Shown here piece by piece: positions 1 through 12,705 of a stretch of DNA of 64,000 nt. The stretch covers positions 18,087,660 through 18,151,659 of the forward strand of contig OZ018414.1 in NCBI GenBank assembly GCA_963969595.1. The letters are read 5' to 3'. A model generated the notes under the pieces. That model ran no database searches. It was not told where the DNA came from and saw nothing but the letters and a program-made list of their open reading frames with translations. The position numbers and the translations under genes were made by a program. This DNA is from Neckera pumila (taxonomy: Eukaryota > Streptophyta > Bryopsida > Hypnales > Neckeraceae). How positions within the stretch are numbered: position 1 is the stretch's first letter; the number at the start of each line of letters is the position of its first letter.

Positions 1-454
1 GCAAGACTTCAACCCATTCTTTGATGCCATCACAAAAGGTAGCATAAACGCCAAGACCAGGCAAACGTAAAAATTCACGAAACAGGAAAAATCAAAGAAG
101 GGCGTGAAATGCAAAATTTGTGGCCACATCGTACGAACACTCAAGTGCCCGAGCTAACATTAACCGAAAAGCCGATTCAACACCAGTCTAATTAGGGTTA
201 CACAATTAGTTGTCACACCAATTATGTCCATTCGAAATAACCAAGCACCGACACTCGAACCAAACGAACGATCGGCTCGAGTCTCCATAACCCTAGCTCA
301 ATGACACCGCGAAGAAGAAACGACAGCACAAGCACATGAACACCGAGCAGTGCAAGATTTCCACCGATTCTTTGATGCCATCACAAAAGGTAAGACCAGG
401 AAAACGTAAGATTCGCGAAGCAGGAAAATCCAAAAAAGGGCGTGGAAATGCAGA
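1..454. repeat. Imperfect direct duplication inside RPT1 intron 1
   Basis: Positions 1-115 and 352-454 are two similar copies in the same orientation, about 351 bp apart. Both hold the string GATGCCATCACAAAAGG followed by a block starting AGACCAGG. Both lie 3' of RPT1 exon 1 on the minus strand, so they are most likely part of its first intron. The DNA between them shows nothing recognisable. Confidence 0.75.
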
Positions 455-463
455 TCGACGTAC

Positions 464-547
464 ATAGGTTTTGAGGAGGGCGATGTCGTCCTCATCGAGC
501 GGAGGCGGGTTCTTCTCCTTGAGGAGATCGTCGGCTATGTCCGCCAT
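464..547 (-). CDS. RPT1: 26S proteasome regulatory ATPase subunit 7 (RPT1), first coding exon only
   Basis: The minus strand from the ATG at 547 encodes 28 residues, MADIADDLLKEKNPPPLDED followed by DIALLKTY. The block EKNPPPLDEDDIALLKTY is essentially the N-terminus of plant and animal RPT1, one of the six AAA+ ATPases in the base ring of the 19S proteasome cap, which unfold ubiquitinated substrates. In the family the next residues are GLGPY. Here the exon ends after the TAT codon at 464 and a consensus GTACGT donor follows at 463. Exon 2 is not in the window; the remainder, including the Walker motifs, lies off the left edge. The identification rests on one short but highly conserved block. 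Confidence 0.85.
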
Positions 548-740
548 GGTGCGCAGAGCTCAAAGGAGAACAGCGATGGCGTTGCCGAGCGAAGGGGATG
601 GAATGGGGTAGGGTTTCCGGCGCGGAAGAGAGAACAGCGCAGTTACTAGTATTGCGTTCAAAGCTTTGCGGATGCTTCGTCCTGACGGATGACGGATGAA
701 AGTTTTGAAAAGTGCAAGTCATCCAAGTGAACTAATATTC
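548..740 (-). promoter_or_regulatory. 5' flank and likely promoter/5'UTR of RPT1
   Basis: This stretch directly upstream of the RPT1 start codon is clearly richer in GC than the DNA beyond it, as expected for a housekeeping 5' region. No TATA box or specific operator is convincing. The short open frames on the minus strand here look like untranslated leader. Confidence 0.4.
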
Positions 741-1115
741 ATGAGGAAGCTTCTAGAGAAATTGGGTAAGAGAAATTGTGCAATTGATTGTGTAATATAT
801 TGTTGGAAAGAAGAAAGAATGATGTTCTATATGAATTTCATCCAATTGATTGAAGTTCATTGAAGAAGCTTAAAAAAAAGTTGGATAATACTTCACAAGA
901 AAGTTCTACATAAATTTCATCCAATTACTTAATATTTTGATTGAAAAAAAGTTGGATAATACTTCCTAGGAAAGAAGAAAGAAAGTTCTACATGAACTTC
1001 ATCCAATTACTATTCTTTGAAGAAGCTTTAAGAAAAATTGGACAATACTTTCTAAGAAAGAAGAAAGAAAGTTCTATATAAACTTCCTCCACTATTAATG
1101 TTCATTGAAGAAGTT
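740..1115. repeat. Degenerate tandem repeat, about 80-86 bp period
   Basis: The landmark GTTCTA(C/T)AT recurs at about 823, 903, 985 and 1071, and each copy is followed by a block like TTCATCCAATTA and then GAAGAAGCTT. Spacings are about 80, 82 and 86 bp. This is an old minisatellite-like array in AT-rich DNA with no coding content. Confidence 0.7.
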
Positions 1116-4100
1116 CTAAAATGAAACGAATATTATATTAGAGAACAAAAGAAAGAAGGTCCAATGGGATAGATTTTTTTATTTTGAGCCAAAATGATTT
1201 TTTAGGATTCTTTTGATCAATTTTCATATTTTTAGTTTAGAGCACTTAGTACTTCACCCCTAAGCATTCCAATGTCCATACTTTAAGTGATAAACAATGT
1301 GCATCTCCTATTATACTACCAATTTTGATTATCATACTACTAAAATCATACCTCCCTCTATAATATCACAAATGCTACCATTAATAATAGGGGCTCATAC
1401 TTGCTATGCTACGCATTCATTGTATCACATATTAGTAAAATTTTGATATATTTGAATAGAATGCATGATAATGATTTCAATAAGTCTTTGAAATATGGAT
1501 TTTAATATTTTGTAAAAATATATTCAATCATGCATACATAAAAATAATATTTTCACACATTGTTATATTACAGAATAGAGTAGTAGTTTGCAATCACCTC
1601 TGTAATATCACTTTTACAACTTTTATGATTTCAAAATTCTATTGTTACTACCAAATTATTTGAGAAATTTATTCAATTGAAGCAATTTTGGATTTCAAAA
1701 TAATTAAGTTGTTCATGAAGTTTTTGAAATTTACAAGTTTTTCTTTTCAATTTACCAAGTTTTTGGGTTGCCATTATTTGTCACAATTGAGTCAACTTTT
1801 GAATGCATTGCAATAAATGTGTATCTTTTACAGTATGCACCATTGCATATATTTCATTCATCATTCAATAAATTTCTATTGTACATTTCCATATATGCTT
1901 ACTTATAAACAAAATTATACAAAGATTTTAGAAATTTTATTTGAAGATTTATTGAAATTTTTGTTCTGCATTTTATCTAATACATAAAAATTCTAATAAA
2001 ACTCTAATGATGAATGTGTAGCATAGTAAGCACCAAGCGCTAGTTTTAGTATAAAAATGTATTAGAGCTATATACAAATGAATGGTATTTTTACCATCTT
2101 TTTGATGATGGTTGATTGATTATGATATAGATTCCCATATAGAACATTCTATAATAAATTGAATCCATCTTTCTAATTATAAACTATAAGGTTTGTCTGT
2201 ATATTTTAAATATGAAATTAGAGTGACCTATACCTTAAACTAGGTTGTTTGTTGGTTTTGTTGTTGGTTTGTTTCTTTGATATGGTAGAAGACTCTGAAA
2301 TTGCACGGGCATTAAGAACCGCCCCTATAAATGGCTGTGAAATGGACATGAGGTGGTTCTAAAATTGACCTCTATAGTCATTGAATGAATCAAGGAAACA
2401 AGCATTATTAATTGCAAGAGCCAATCATTCTCTTTGCTTTCCCCATCGTTTTTTAGAATTGCAAGTGAGCGATTTATGGAAGACCTAGGGTCATAAATAG
2501 GCACCTACGGCACATCTCGTTTGAAATTTCATAACTAATTCAATAATGCTTCAAAAAATATGAAACCACTTGTGTTAGATTCGTCTTCTAATTTTCTATG
2601 TCTGAAAAATGAGCTTAAAATATTTCCATCCAAGTAAGTACATAAAAAAGCCAGACCAGCCCTTAGATGAGCAATTTCTGAGCCTTCTATTATACAATAA
2701 ATTATATCTAAGAAATCACAAGTCCTCCAAATGCGTTCATAGTACCATTGGAAAGTCCTCTGCAAAGAGGTGCATGGACTTTGTTTTGTGTATTTGAACC
2801 AATGGTGTGAAAGTTATGGATTCTTGAATTATTTTTTAAATTAAATAATTAAACAAAATTATCTTTTACTTTGGAAAAAACATAACTTTCACATTGCATG
2901 TACAAATTCAATCAAACAAAGCCTTTGTACTCCTTCATGCATAAAGTTTTCTATTTGTATCAAGAAGACAACTTTTTTTACTACAATAAAGCCCTTACAT
3001 TCCTTCCAGTGTGAAAATTATGAATTTTGGAGTTTTTTTTAAATTAAAAAATTATTGTTACTTTTATTTTGATTTTGGCAATAGCACATGGTACATTAGT
3101 TAGAGTGAAGTTGAGAATTCATTTTAAAATTAATGCTAATTATTTAAATCAATTTTAAATAAAGTTTTTTGAATTTGTAATAGAAGATGTAGATATATGT
3201 AACTCTTTGGTGGGAATATAATTTTTTCCAATCAAGTGCCAAAAATTAAAAATTATATTATTAGAAGTTTATTAGGCAAGTTGGACAGCTTTGGACAACA
3301 AGTGAAAAACTACTCCTCTAACTCTGAACGTTGGTAGGTGTATAGATAATACTCCATAAAATATAGAGTACATCTATAAAAAAAAAACATATGTAGTGCA
3401 AAAATCTCATTCTAGGATGAATAAAAGTCTGTTGGCCCAATCAAACCTAGTAGGAAAAAAAACTTTTTCTTCAAACTTCAAACATTTAATCTTTCAATCT
3501 GTGATCTTAAAAGTTTTTTAATATTTTCCTCAAATTCCCATAGTTGTCGACTACAAATTTGTAAAATTGAATTTTGGAAAAAAAAATTATTATTTTCTCA
3601 TTGCCATAGAAAGCGGTTGTTTTTGACAATATCTGCCCAAAATATGTCCTAGTCCTTTAGTGGTTAACCTTGAAGTACTTCACAAGTATGAGTTGCAAAC
3701 ATCACTAGATTTTACATTCTAGTACTTACAAAATGTTAGTAAACTAATAAGATGCAACAATTTGTACAAAAATACTAGTCTACTATTAAAACTGAACAAT
3801 GACCAATTACGAAATTATTCTTTAGTATAATAAATTTGTTCCAAGGGAGATAGTCAAATAGGATAATTCTATGCTAATAGATTCAATTCCAAACTCAATA
3901 ATATAATCCAACTACCAAAGGATACACAATCACTCGTTCGCTTTATGACTCGTCTAATTTCTATGACAAAATACCAAGTCGGTACAAATATACATACTTT
4001 GAATCAACCAATTTGGCCTTTCACACACAATTGGCTCCATGCACACAATTTCCAATTTCAATTATCACACCCAATTAGTGCATATAATTACATTCACAAC

Positions 4101-6059
4101 ATTATCCAATTTGGCCAACTTTGCATTCTATTACATAATCGATTAGAGTTTTAAATTATTTTTTATGCACAATCCAATTTGGTTCAAAAATATCTTTGAT
4201 TTCAACTAATCTTCAATATGATCACAAGATTTCCAAATTAGTAACCTGCCCAATCACCAAGTCTCTAACCCTGATTAGGCTTCCATTAACACCAAATTAG
4301 CACATTGTTTTACATTAGAAAGGCTAATACTCCTTACTTTGCACTTCAAAATTGAAAATTGGACATTTTCAAAAATTCCAAGTAAATGTTTCCATTCTAC
4401 ATCTACCTTGCCCCACTATTCTATATGATTTATATTTAATCCTTTAAGTATTAGAGTTGTTTTAGCCAAAACAAGTATATATTGAAGAATGAATGATTGA
4501 CAATGGATGTGCCAAAAAAATTAGGACAATCTACCATTGGTATTGCCAAAATTTACAGTTTTATGATAATGTGCAACATTATTGACATCAATATATGAAA
4601 AATGCACAAAATATAGTCTTGCAACACTAGCAACCTTAGAAGAGAATCAATTCAAGTACCTTTGGATTTGGTAGACATTGCTTCCATGATTTATATAGAA
4701 TAATCAACACTGAAAAATACACCTTCTATAGATGTGTAAAAGTACATGATTTAATATAAGAAACACTTGACATTTACAAAATCTAAGCATATATAAAATC
4801 TTCTATGCAAATTGATACAAGTTCAATTTGTACTTCTTTCATAATTGACCAACACTTATATAGGGGTAGTTGAGGTAAACTTCTACAAAAGAAGATAGAA
4901 AGAACTTTGAAAAAGTACAGTGTTGACCATTACACCTAAAAGCACTAAAAACATTGCTATACACAATATTCTACACCACATTTCTTTATAATGTAATGAC
5001 CTTTCCAAGTAGTGCCTACCCACTTGTGCCATCTTTGTGTTTAGTTTTAAAAAAAAAAAGAGCTAGTGTTGTTCAAGACATAAAAAGGATACATCTTTTG
5101 CAATTCATTCCATATATTTCTATATATTATATGAAGACTGACAAACACATCCATATATAAACTCACACAAGTGTTGCATGCAATTATGTTTTCCAAATGA
5201 AATTGCTCTAATTCATTATGTATCAATTAAATTAGTAACCTCCATTTTATAACTCACTTCCAATTATTTTTGAGATTATGAGCTGTTTTTGTTTTTTTCA
5301 CTCCAGAACCCAATTAGGATCTCTCTGGACCTTTAACCTTGTACCGTTGCTACGTACACTAAGTATCCAATGGATGACTTTAGCTAAGATTAGAAAATGA
5401 AAAAAATCCATTTTTTCATCCAATTTATTTATTTGGAGGGTACTTGAGTATATGTTTAGTGAATAGTATTGCAAAGTCCTTCATTATGATCTTATTGACT
5501 TTTCTAAAGAAGAAGATGTTTAATCCATAGATCACCCTTTTAGTGTATTTGGGCTATTTCTTGCTATTTACTCTTGATGTGAATTTTAACCGTAAAAGTA
5601 GTATTTTTTGAATTTGAGTCCAATTAATGAAACGAAGCTTATCCACTGCACTTTCTCCTCCAATTGGAAATTTTGAAAAAATCTTTAAACTTCAAAATTT
5701 CATAGCAATACAAACTTTGGGCCTATATCCACGGTTTGTTGATTTTCTAATTATAGAATGACATGGTAATTTTGGTTTCTACCATAATATTATACACTAT
5801 ATTATACATCTATAGTGAAAATTTCAGATTTTTTGAGTACATTTTGTACTTGATAAGAAATTCACAGTAACTTCAAATTTTTTCAAAAAAGGTTGAAAAT
5901 TTTACAACTTGTAACTTAGCAGACATGTGATTTTGTCTCAATAGAAATCAGTGGTCATAGGCCCGTCCTTACAGGGTTAGGGTTAATAGTATCAACTGGG
6001 TTTGAGACCCTCTTCTGTTAATGAGCTGAGGAAACAATCACCCAGCTACTTCCAATGTA
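1116..6059. other. AT-rich intergenic DNA, no gene seen
   Basis: Open frames here are short, AT-driven and resemble nothing known. The stretch at 3270-3663 resembles 10980-11427, and its right edge looks like the end of the TTAA-flanked element family (GTCCTTTAGTGG then TTAA at 3664-3667). No left end was found, so it is called a relic. The 3'UTR of the FBPase gene probably reaches down to about 6060. Confidence 0.5.
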
Positions 6060-6505
6060 CAGTACATGAATGATGTCCAAGCTCAAAGAAGTATCCTAAC
6101 AATTCTCGAGAAAAAAGAAAGCTCTACGCCAGAAAGGTCAGTCCCTGTTTCCAAGGACAGACTCCTTCCACTGTCAAAATTGTGTCCTGATGCAGAGACA
6201 TACAATCAATCACGTCTCCACATCAATTTGGCCGTGAAGTGTGTGCAATCCACTGCCCTACTCTATGCTCCGCTAAGGTTCTAAGATGGTCTCACAGTTT
6301 GTGAGAAACCATAATGCCAAGTTCGACTATCAAGGCAACTGTGGCACTCTCTTGTTGGCTGGTCAGAAAACGGTAATAACCAGTAATTCTTCTATTCAAT
6401 CTCTTCTCTTCAATGCAAGTCCTAGGAGCAACAAAAACGCGAAAGTATGTATTCAAGAAAACAACAACATTCTGTCCACGCAGCTCTTGAACGGTATCGA
6501 GTCCA

Positions 6506-8548
6506 TTAATCAAAATAGTCATCATCATCATATTCATATTCACGGTGGATGTTGATGACTTGCTGAACCTCACCATAAGTTTCAAGCTCTGAAACATCGG
6601 CGCGGCTACCAAGGAACAAGGACAGTCGTTGATGCAGATGTGTGGGTTGAATTTCCAAAATCCGACGCCTCCCGTCTATAGCCCGTCCACCACCGTTTTC
6701 CACTAAGAAACTAAGGGCATTTGCTTCATGTATGAGGTGCAGGTGTGCACGAGGGTTCATGGCGATGCCACCGTATAAGATTGTTCGATGAAGGTCAGCA
6801 ACTAAGGAAGAGATATACTTGGCAGAGTAACGTCGGGCATTCTGACCGCGTCCTTGCCGAATGGTGTCTACATACTGGCGTAAACCTTCGGGCCAATCGA
6901 AATACCTTCCATCATTCACAGAGTACACGTTGCCTGAAACCATAAACCAATGAATCAAGGGTGTCAAACCACATGGTTGTTGACAGTGTACTATGCGAAG
7001 ACTTCGTAGGAAGATATATTTATACATAATGATGTTCCATGATATAAGGGAACTACAAGACTTAGAAGGAAATTGCACTTTCGTGAGAACGCACACTTCA
7101 ACGAACACAAATACTCAGTACTGGTTGGCAGGGTTGAAAGAGAAACCTCGTTCAGGAATTCGAATATCCGGGTGGGTCAAGACAAACTCTCCAAAATCGC
7201 TGTCCAAAGTAAATCCATGCAAGCCCGTCCCTACAGAGAAACACATCATGGTCGCTGAAGAGTAGATACCATAACCGGCTGCCACGAGCCTTTCCCCTCG
7301 TTGCATCACATTGATGGCCGCTTTCTGTCCCAAGGGGAGATGATCGGCTTCCCGCAGCCGGTAGTAGATGCTAAACATGGTGCCTGTGGGAGTGAGCTCA
7401 TCGAAGTCTTGCGACCCGTCCAAGGGGTCGAACACTACAACGTAAGGCCCATCGCCAAACCATATAGGTGCCTCATCCTCTTCCGAAGAGATGGCTGCCA
7501 CTTTGCCTGAGCTTCTGAGAGCCATTTGAAGTATGTTGTTCTGCCTGCCAGCAAAGTGTGAGCATTGTTAGTTCAACGAGCTCCTGTTTTCCAATTGTTG
7601 AATTTTCACACACATTTCCCATGTTATGATCCCTGGATTCCAGTCTTACCCCTCCACCACCACATAACAATTGCAACAGCTTCTTCAATGGAATTCGACT
7701 GTTTCGGGAGCTTTAAGACAGCATTATAAAGAGAGTCTTCTCCATGAATGAGCTTAATTCCACTGAAGAAGCTGTTGCAATTATCATGAGGTGGTGAAGA
7801 CGTCAGACTAGAATCTTCGGTGGATCATAACACAAACCAAATTGTTATGTACCACAGGGAAAATTGAAACTCTACCAACAGTGACGGTGAATGAGTGAGC
7901 AGAAGGAAAGCAACGCACCGAAAGAATCCGCAGCGACCGTGGATCCTCCCGCTCCCGACCTCCAATAGCAGACTCATAAGCCGAAGCGGAAGACGTCAAT
8001 TCCTTCGGTGACGACAGAACCACTCCAATATGCTTACACGCCGCTTGAATATGCGCCATGAGCACCACCATGTCCACATCCACATTGGAGCCTTCCGTCC
8101 CCAGAAACGCCGTCAGCGTGATCACGCCCTCCGCGTTCCGAGCCGCAGCATACGAACTCAGAGGCGCCCTTCGATAATACGTCTGCTTCGGTGGTGGTGT
8201 CGCCCGTCGAGCTCTCGTGGGAGCGGAGTTGCTGAACCAGCGGGAAACAGGGGAAGGTCGGTGGGGCACCTTCACTACGGGCGGGGAAGCGAAGTAGGTG
8301 TACTCGGAGCTCGCAGGCGGTGGTTTCCGGGGCGGCATTTTCTGTGAAGGTCGTCGGATGAGGTAGGCCAAGAGCCTGGACAGAAGCGATGACGCTGGTG
8401 GGGCAGGAGGAGGAGGAGGAGGAGGAGGGGGTGGGGGAGATTCTTGGGGTTTGGAGAAGAAGGATGCAGCGGGTTCAGTTCTTGCATTATAGCGGTGGGT
8501 AGCCAAAGGGACGAAGCAGATTAGGAAGAGGACTAAGTAGGCGTTCAT
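6506..8548 (-). CDS. Fructose-1,6-bisphosphatase, chloroplast type II (redox-insensitive)
   Basis: It hydrolyses fructose-1,6-bisphosphate to fructose-6-phosphate. Three exons on the minus strand (8548-7919, 7540-7147, 6933-6506) join in phase with GT-AG borders to 483 residues. The core begins at EGVITLTAFLG. The metal and substrate motif DPLDGS is at about 248-253, preceded by the acidic SSEEDEAP. Later family blocks include YSVNDGRYFDWPEGLR and YGGIAMNPR. Where the redox enzyme cpFBP1 carries its cysteine loop, this protein reads AAINVMQRG without the regulatory cysteines, matching cpFBPII (Arabidopsis At5g64380 type). Odd points: the first ATG gives a hydrophobic leader (MNAYLVLFLICFVPLA) and an 11-proline run, and the C-terminus is acidic. 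Met70 would give a more ordinary S/R-rich transit peptide. Intron 1 holds an inverted repeat. Confidence 0.93.
7600..7868. repeat. Inverted repeat within FBPase intron 1
   Basis: The left arm at about 7600-7693 pairs with the right arm at about 7751-7868 across a spacer of about 57 bp. The best-paired core is ACAATTGCAACAGCTTCTTC on the left and its near complement on the right. The whole structure lies within intron 1, so it would be transcribed with the gene and could fold in the pre-mRNA. It looks like a decayed foldback element. Confidence 0.7.
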
Positions 8549-8664
8549 GGAGAAGGCTGGAAGAAATTCTCATCCAACCCCTCCCAATGCTATGCCTGCA
8601 CGGCACTCGTAATCTCTAGATTGTTAGTATGGTACAAAGCCTCGAATGCTTCCAACAATTACAA
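8549..8664. promoter_or_regulatory. Short 5' flank of the FBPase gene
   Basis: Only 116 bp separate the FBPase ATG (minus) from the ATG of the weak plus-strand candidate gene at 8665. If that candidate is real, this is a compact bidirectional promoter. Otherwise it is FBPase leader and the promoter lies farther right. No clear core-promoter motif is visible. Confidence 0.3.
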
Positions 8665-9466
8665 ATGGCGACCTCATCCACTGGCTCCCACGCTCTCGTC
8701 GCTGCCTCGTCCAGTCCCGACTGCCATCGCTCCTTGCACTTCGCCATTCAACCAATACTCACAAGATCCCCATTCGTGTCGGCAGTTGAGCCTTTCAGAA
8801 GCCCCGGTGAACTTAACTCGCAGCTTCATTAATACTCCACAAGAGTACGATTACCGAGAACTGAGATTTCACATTGCTAGCAATATTCTTGAAACCCAAC
8901 TTTGAGATTGCCAGTGGCGCAATGTCAGCGTACATGCACTCTTCTACTTCAACACCTTGAAAATCTTCCTGCTCGCCAAGCTCTCTCTGACAAAACAAAA
9001 AAGAGCAATCGCACTAGCAATTAGCTACAACAAATCAAACCCCTACTAGAAACCACCCACCACACCAGCTTCTTCCGTCACCGCCTTTCCCTTCCAAGAC
9101 TTCACGCCATCAGCTACGCATCCCAAACTAACAAGAACCATCACTAGCACTCTCCGTTTCCTCCTAATGCCCCAACCCATCACTAGCATCGACCCACAAC
9201 TCAAAATTCACAGAAATGCTTCCATCATGCTCCAAACACAACAAGCATTTGCAAAGAACTCACAGTCAAGGACGTCCTGTAAGAATTTTCACAGCTTCTT
9301 CGATCTAGTGTTATTTCCGCTCCTGAATCTCCTGAAAGCAATCTTGGAAGCAGTGAATGATGCTCCAATCTCCAATGAATATGATGCAAGCCGTGGTGGC
9401 CGTCCTCAAAAATGTAGAAATATGATGGCGAAGAAGAAGAAGAAGAAGAGGCAGAAGACTCATTAA
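8665..9466 (+). CDS. Possible unrecognised gene with a transit-peptide-like first exon
   Basis: From the ATG at 8665 the plus strand encodes a Ser/Ala-rich, acid-poor stretch (MATSSTGSHALVAASSSPDC and so on) that resembles a plastid or mitochondrial presequence. A GTGAAC donor follows after RSPG. A second open stretch ends at 9466 and includes LLNLLKAILEAVNDAPISNE and a lysine-rich tail. I do not recognise either part, and the joining exons are not resolved. Both could be chance open frames in the GC-richer DNA upstream of FBPase. Function is not assigned. Confidence 0.2.
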
Positions 9467-9536
9467 GCGCAGTTCAGGGTGACACTCCTTGTGTGCTCAG
9501 TCGTCGTCTGTCTGTCTGTGCTGGAAGGGGGTACAT

Positions 9537-9700
9537 TCGTCCAACGAAATGCTAACGAGGATGGTGAGCTTCGACGGAAGATGGGATAATCGTCCAACGA
9601 AATGCGAACGAGGATGGTTGGTTTAGACGGAAGTGGGGAGTGTCCTTCGAACGAAATGTGAACGTGGATGGGAGTCTGGACGGAAGTGGAAGGACGTTGT
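9537..9700. repeat. Three-copy tandem repeat, about 53-58 bp unit
   Basis: The block CCAACGAAATGCGAACGAGG recurs with small changes starting near 9537, 9590 and 9648, each followed by a segment ending in GACGGAAG. The array is GC-richer than its surroundings. A 95-codon minus-strand open frame runs through it but only echoes the repeat, so I do not call a gene. Confidence 0.8.
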
Positions 9701-9749
9701 TGAATTTTTTTATTTTTTATTTTTTGTTGAAGTTTCAAGTTCAAATCCA

Positions 9750-12129
9750 AATTACGGCGCTGGTTCCTGACACCATTTGTGAAATTTCGACAGTGAGTGG
9801 GTATGGGGTCAAATCAATGGCAGTGACGGAGCTGCAGTAATGGTGGTCTGGTACCCTGACTGGTACCCTGACTTGGTACCCGTACTGCAAGAGGGGTATC
9901 AAAGCTTTCACCTGAACAAACAAAACCTGCGGTTCTTTTTTGGAAATTGTGTGAACATGGCAGGATTGCAGAACTGAAAACCGGCCGATCTTGTCCCTAA
10001 AAGCGTACCCTAAAAAATCTACTGAAAAAATAGGCCGGACCACGGTGTTTTTTTGATTTACGAGCAAATGGACTTTCTTTCAAGAAGGTTCTGAGTTTCG
10101 TGGCTGCTTCATTTTGGGGGTTTGAATTGAAGGAGGCCAATTTTGAGTATGCAATTTTGAATATGTAATTTTTGTATACAGTTTTTGTATACAATTTTTG
10201 TGTATGTTGGCTATGCACGATAGATGAAATGAGGTTTTGGAAGCATTGTAGCAATAGTATGATAATTGAAATCATTATAATTTGGTATATTTTAACACAT
10301 TTACCCCCTTTTTTTTCTATAGGCTTGAAGCTACACATTTTTTTGGAGGATATTGGGCATGAAATTGCCTAAAAAAAACCCTAGGTCGGACACTAAACCA
10401 ATCATTCAAGGTGGGTCAATATAGAAATCTTTTACTTGTCACACATGATAAAATTTGCAAATTTGGAATTCATATTTTCAATTAGAGATTTGAAATTAGC
10501 TACTGTAGGAGATGTGAAGAACATAGAATTAATACAGCACAAAATAGGGGGCTTTCCTTTTACAATCACCTTGCAAAACACAAAATTCACCTTGTAAGGC
10601 CCACTTCAAATGATGGGTTTAGCGTTCTACAAAAAATAGATGCTTGTTGCACACTCTTCAACATGTAGTCTTAGACTTCACCCGAATTTAGTTGCAATTA
10701 TTTTTCAAATGTTTTTAAAGTAAGAGTTCCGCAACACACAATGATGGTCATATAATACAAATTTACTATGTTTCAAGCGATACTACCTTGATTTTTAGAG
10801 GACATTGCAAATCCGAAGGGCATTTGGAAAACCAGACCTCAGTTTTCACATAATTCCTTAAATCCTAAAGGACAATTTGTTGAACGGACAATTGAAAATC
10901 CATGTAGGTTCTTATGAAGTCAATTTTTGTCTCATGTTCACAAAATTTTGACACAAAGTGTGAACATGTGTACCCCCTTAGATGAGAATCTAATTTTTTT
11001 TCCTATAGGGTGCCCAAATCAAAAAGTTTTGCTACCTTGAACTTCTTTGGCAGCTTGGGCAATTTAGAAATATTTTGCAAAAAAGCTCATCAACTTCTAA
11101 AATTTGGCATGTATGTCATTTATATGATATGAGATGCAAATATTAAAAAAAAAATAAGCATACATTGTGTAAAAAACTCCCTCTAGGAGGAGTTAAAGTC
11201 TCTTGGCCCTATCTAGCAAGGTTGGAAAAAAAAATTCCTCTAACTTCAAACGTTATAACCTTTCAATCCGTGCACTCAAAGTATATGAAATTTTTTCTAA
11301 ACAATCCTATAGTTGTCTAGTACAAATTTGTATGGTTAAATTTTGAAAAAAAATTCTCACTATCCTAAAAAATAGCAATTTTTCACAATTTTTGCTCAAA
11401 AATATGCCTTTGGGCTTTAATTAGAGGTTAAGCTTAATTAAAAAAATGTGGCTCTAATATTCTACTTTTTATTGCATTTGGAAATTTTTCAAAATGATCA
11501 AAATTGTATGGAGTAGTTTTTGCGACATTGAAGATAAAATCTCAAAAGTTTAAAATATCCTAATTTACCTAGCAGGTAGGATAAACGGAAAAAAGTAGTA
11601 AGGTATTATGCTCTAAAAAGCAAGCAGTCTCTAAAAGCAATCTTGACATAGATGTATATTTTTCTTTCTTCAATGTACTAACAACGTACATTTCAAGAGG
11701 TGGTTGGTTTTAGTGACCACTGCATTTCAACTTCAAAAATTTGTAACTAATTCCACAAAGGTCCAAAAAGGTTCAAAAATTTACTGTTTCAAGGAGTTTA
11801 GCGTCCTCCAAAAGGCAATCGTAACGACTTGGGTTAGATACCAATTCCATTTTTCTTTGTACAAAAATTTATTGTTTCAAAAGAACTTAGCGTCCCCCAA
11901 AAGGCAATCAACTTTTAAATGGTCGATTTAAGAACAGACTACCTTAGACCATCTACAATGCAACAACAGTAAAAAGACCCTACAAGAGCAGATTGCGGGC
12001 TATTCTACAAGGCCTCTACAATACCGATTCTTTCTTTGGAAAATTTGACCCAATGCAAAGTCGGCAATCCAAACATCAAATGGACTTTTTGATATTGTAA
12101 AAAGAAAGGAAGAAAAGAATCTACCAAAA
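9750..12129. other. AT-rich intergenic DNA with repeat relics
   Basis: No convincing coding sequence. Positions 10980-11427 resemble 3270-3663 and end in a degenerate TTTAATTAGAGG next to TTAA, a probable relic of the TTAA-flanked family. At about 11943-11965 a single TTAGACCATCTACAATGC end matches the terminus of the foldback at 13360, suggesting a lone decayed MITE end. Confidence 0.5.
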
Positions 12130-12705
12130 CCCCTAAAGGACCAAACACTGTTTTTTGGCAACATAGCAATTTTGGGCAGCTCACTATGAATGGAGTTTTT
12201 ATTTATTTTCTTTGAAAATTTCACACAACATGTGCCCAAGGAGCAGCTTTAAGGTCCAACAATTTTCATAACTTTTAATTATGCGGTTAAAAAGTTATTG
12301 CATGATATGTGGTTTTTTGTTACTTGGCAGGCAGCCCGGGTAGCTCAAAAAACTTCTTTCAAAATCACTTTTTTGAAAAATGAAAAGTTAGAAGTGGTTC
12401 TAAAGAAATATTTAGAAGTATAAAAGTTTGAATCACTCCATTTTGTTTAATGAGGTGAGAGTTACAAGGGATTCTAGTTTATAGATAGGTATGGAATCCA
12501 AGGACTCCATACCTACTCACAAATTGGAATCCCTCATAACTCTCACCTCATTAAACAAAATGGAGTGTTTCAAGCTTTTATTCTTCTAAATATTTCTTTA
12601 GAACCGCTTCCAACTTTTCACTTTCCAAAAAAGTGATTTTGAAAGAAGTTTTTTGAGCTATCCGGGTTGCCTGTCAAGTAATGAAAATTACATATCATGC
12701 AATAA
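12130..12705. repeat. Foldback derived from a TTAA-family element, about 210 bp arms
   Basis: The left edge CCCCTAAAGGACCAAACAC is a terminus of the TTAA-flanked family, though here it is not flanked by TTAA. The interior is then duplicated in inverted orientation: about 12279-12495 pairs with about 12500-12705. Paired landmarks are GTTATTGCATGATATGT and CTCCATTTTGTTTAATGAGG and their complements. The other family members are not palindromic, so this copy was rearranged into a hairpin. Confidence 0.85.

Noticed and set aside
361..390. Intronic CDGIKES frame resembling RPT1 CGIKES
   Set aside because: One extra residue interrupts the match, the frame does not continue into RPT1 sequence, and the copy at position 1 behaves the same; probably chance.
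293..547. 84-codon minus frame as a complete small protein
   Set aside because: Only the first 28 codons are protein-like and match RPT1; the rest follows a clear GTACGT donor and is intron.
8030..8347. 105-codon plus frame
   Set aside because: Antisense shadow of FBPase exon 1.
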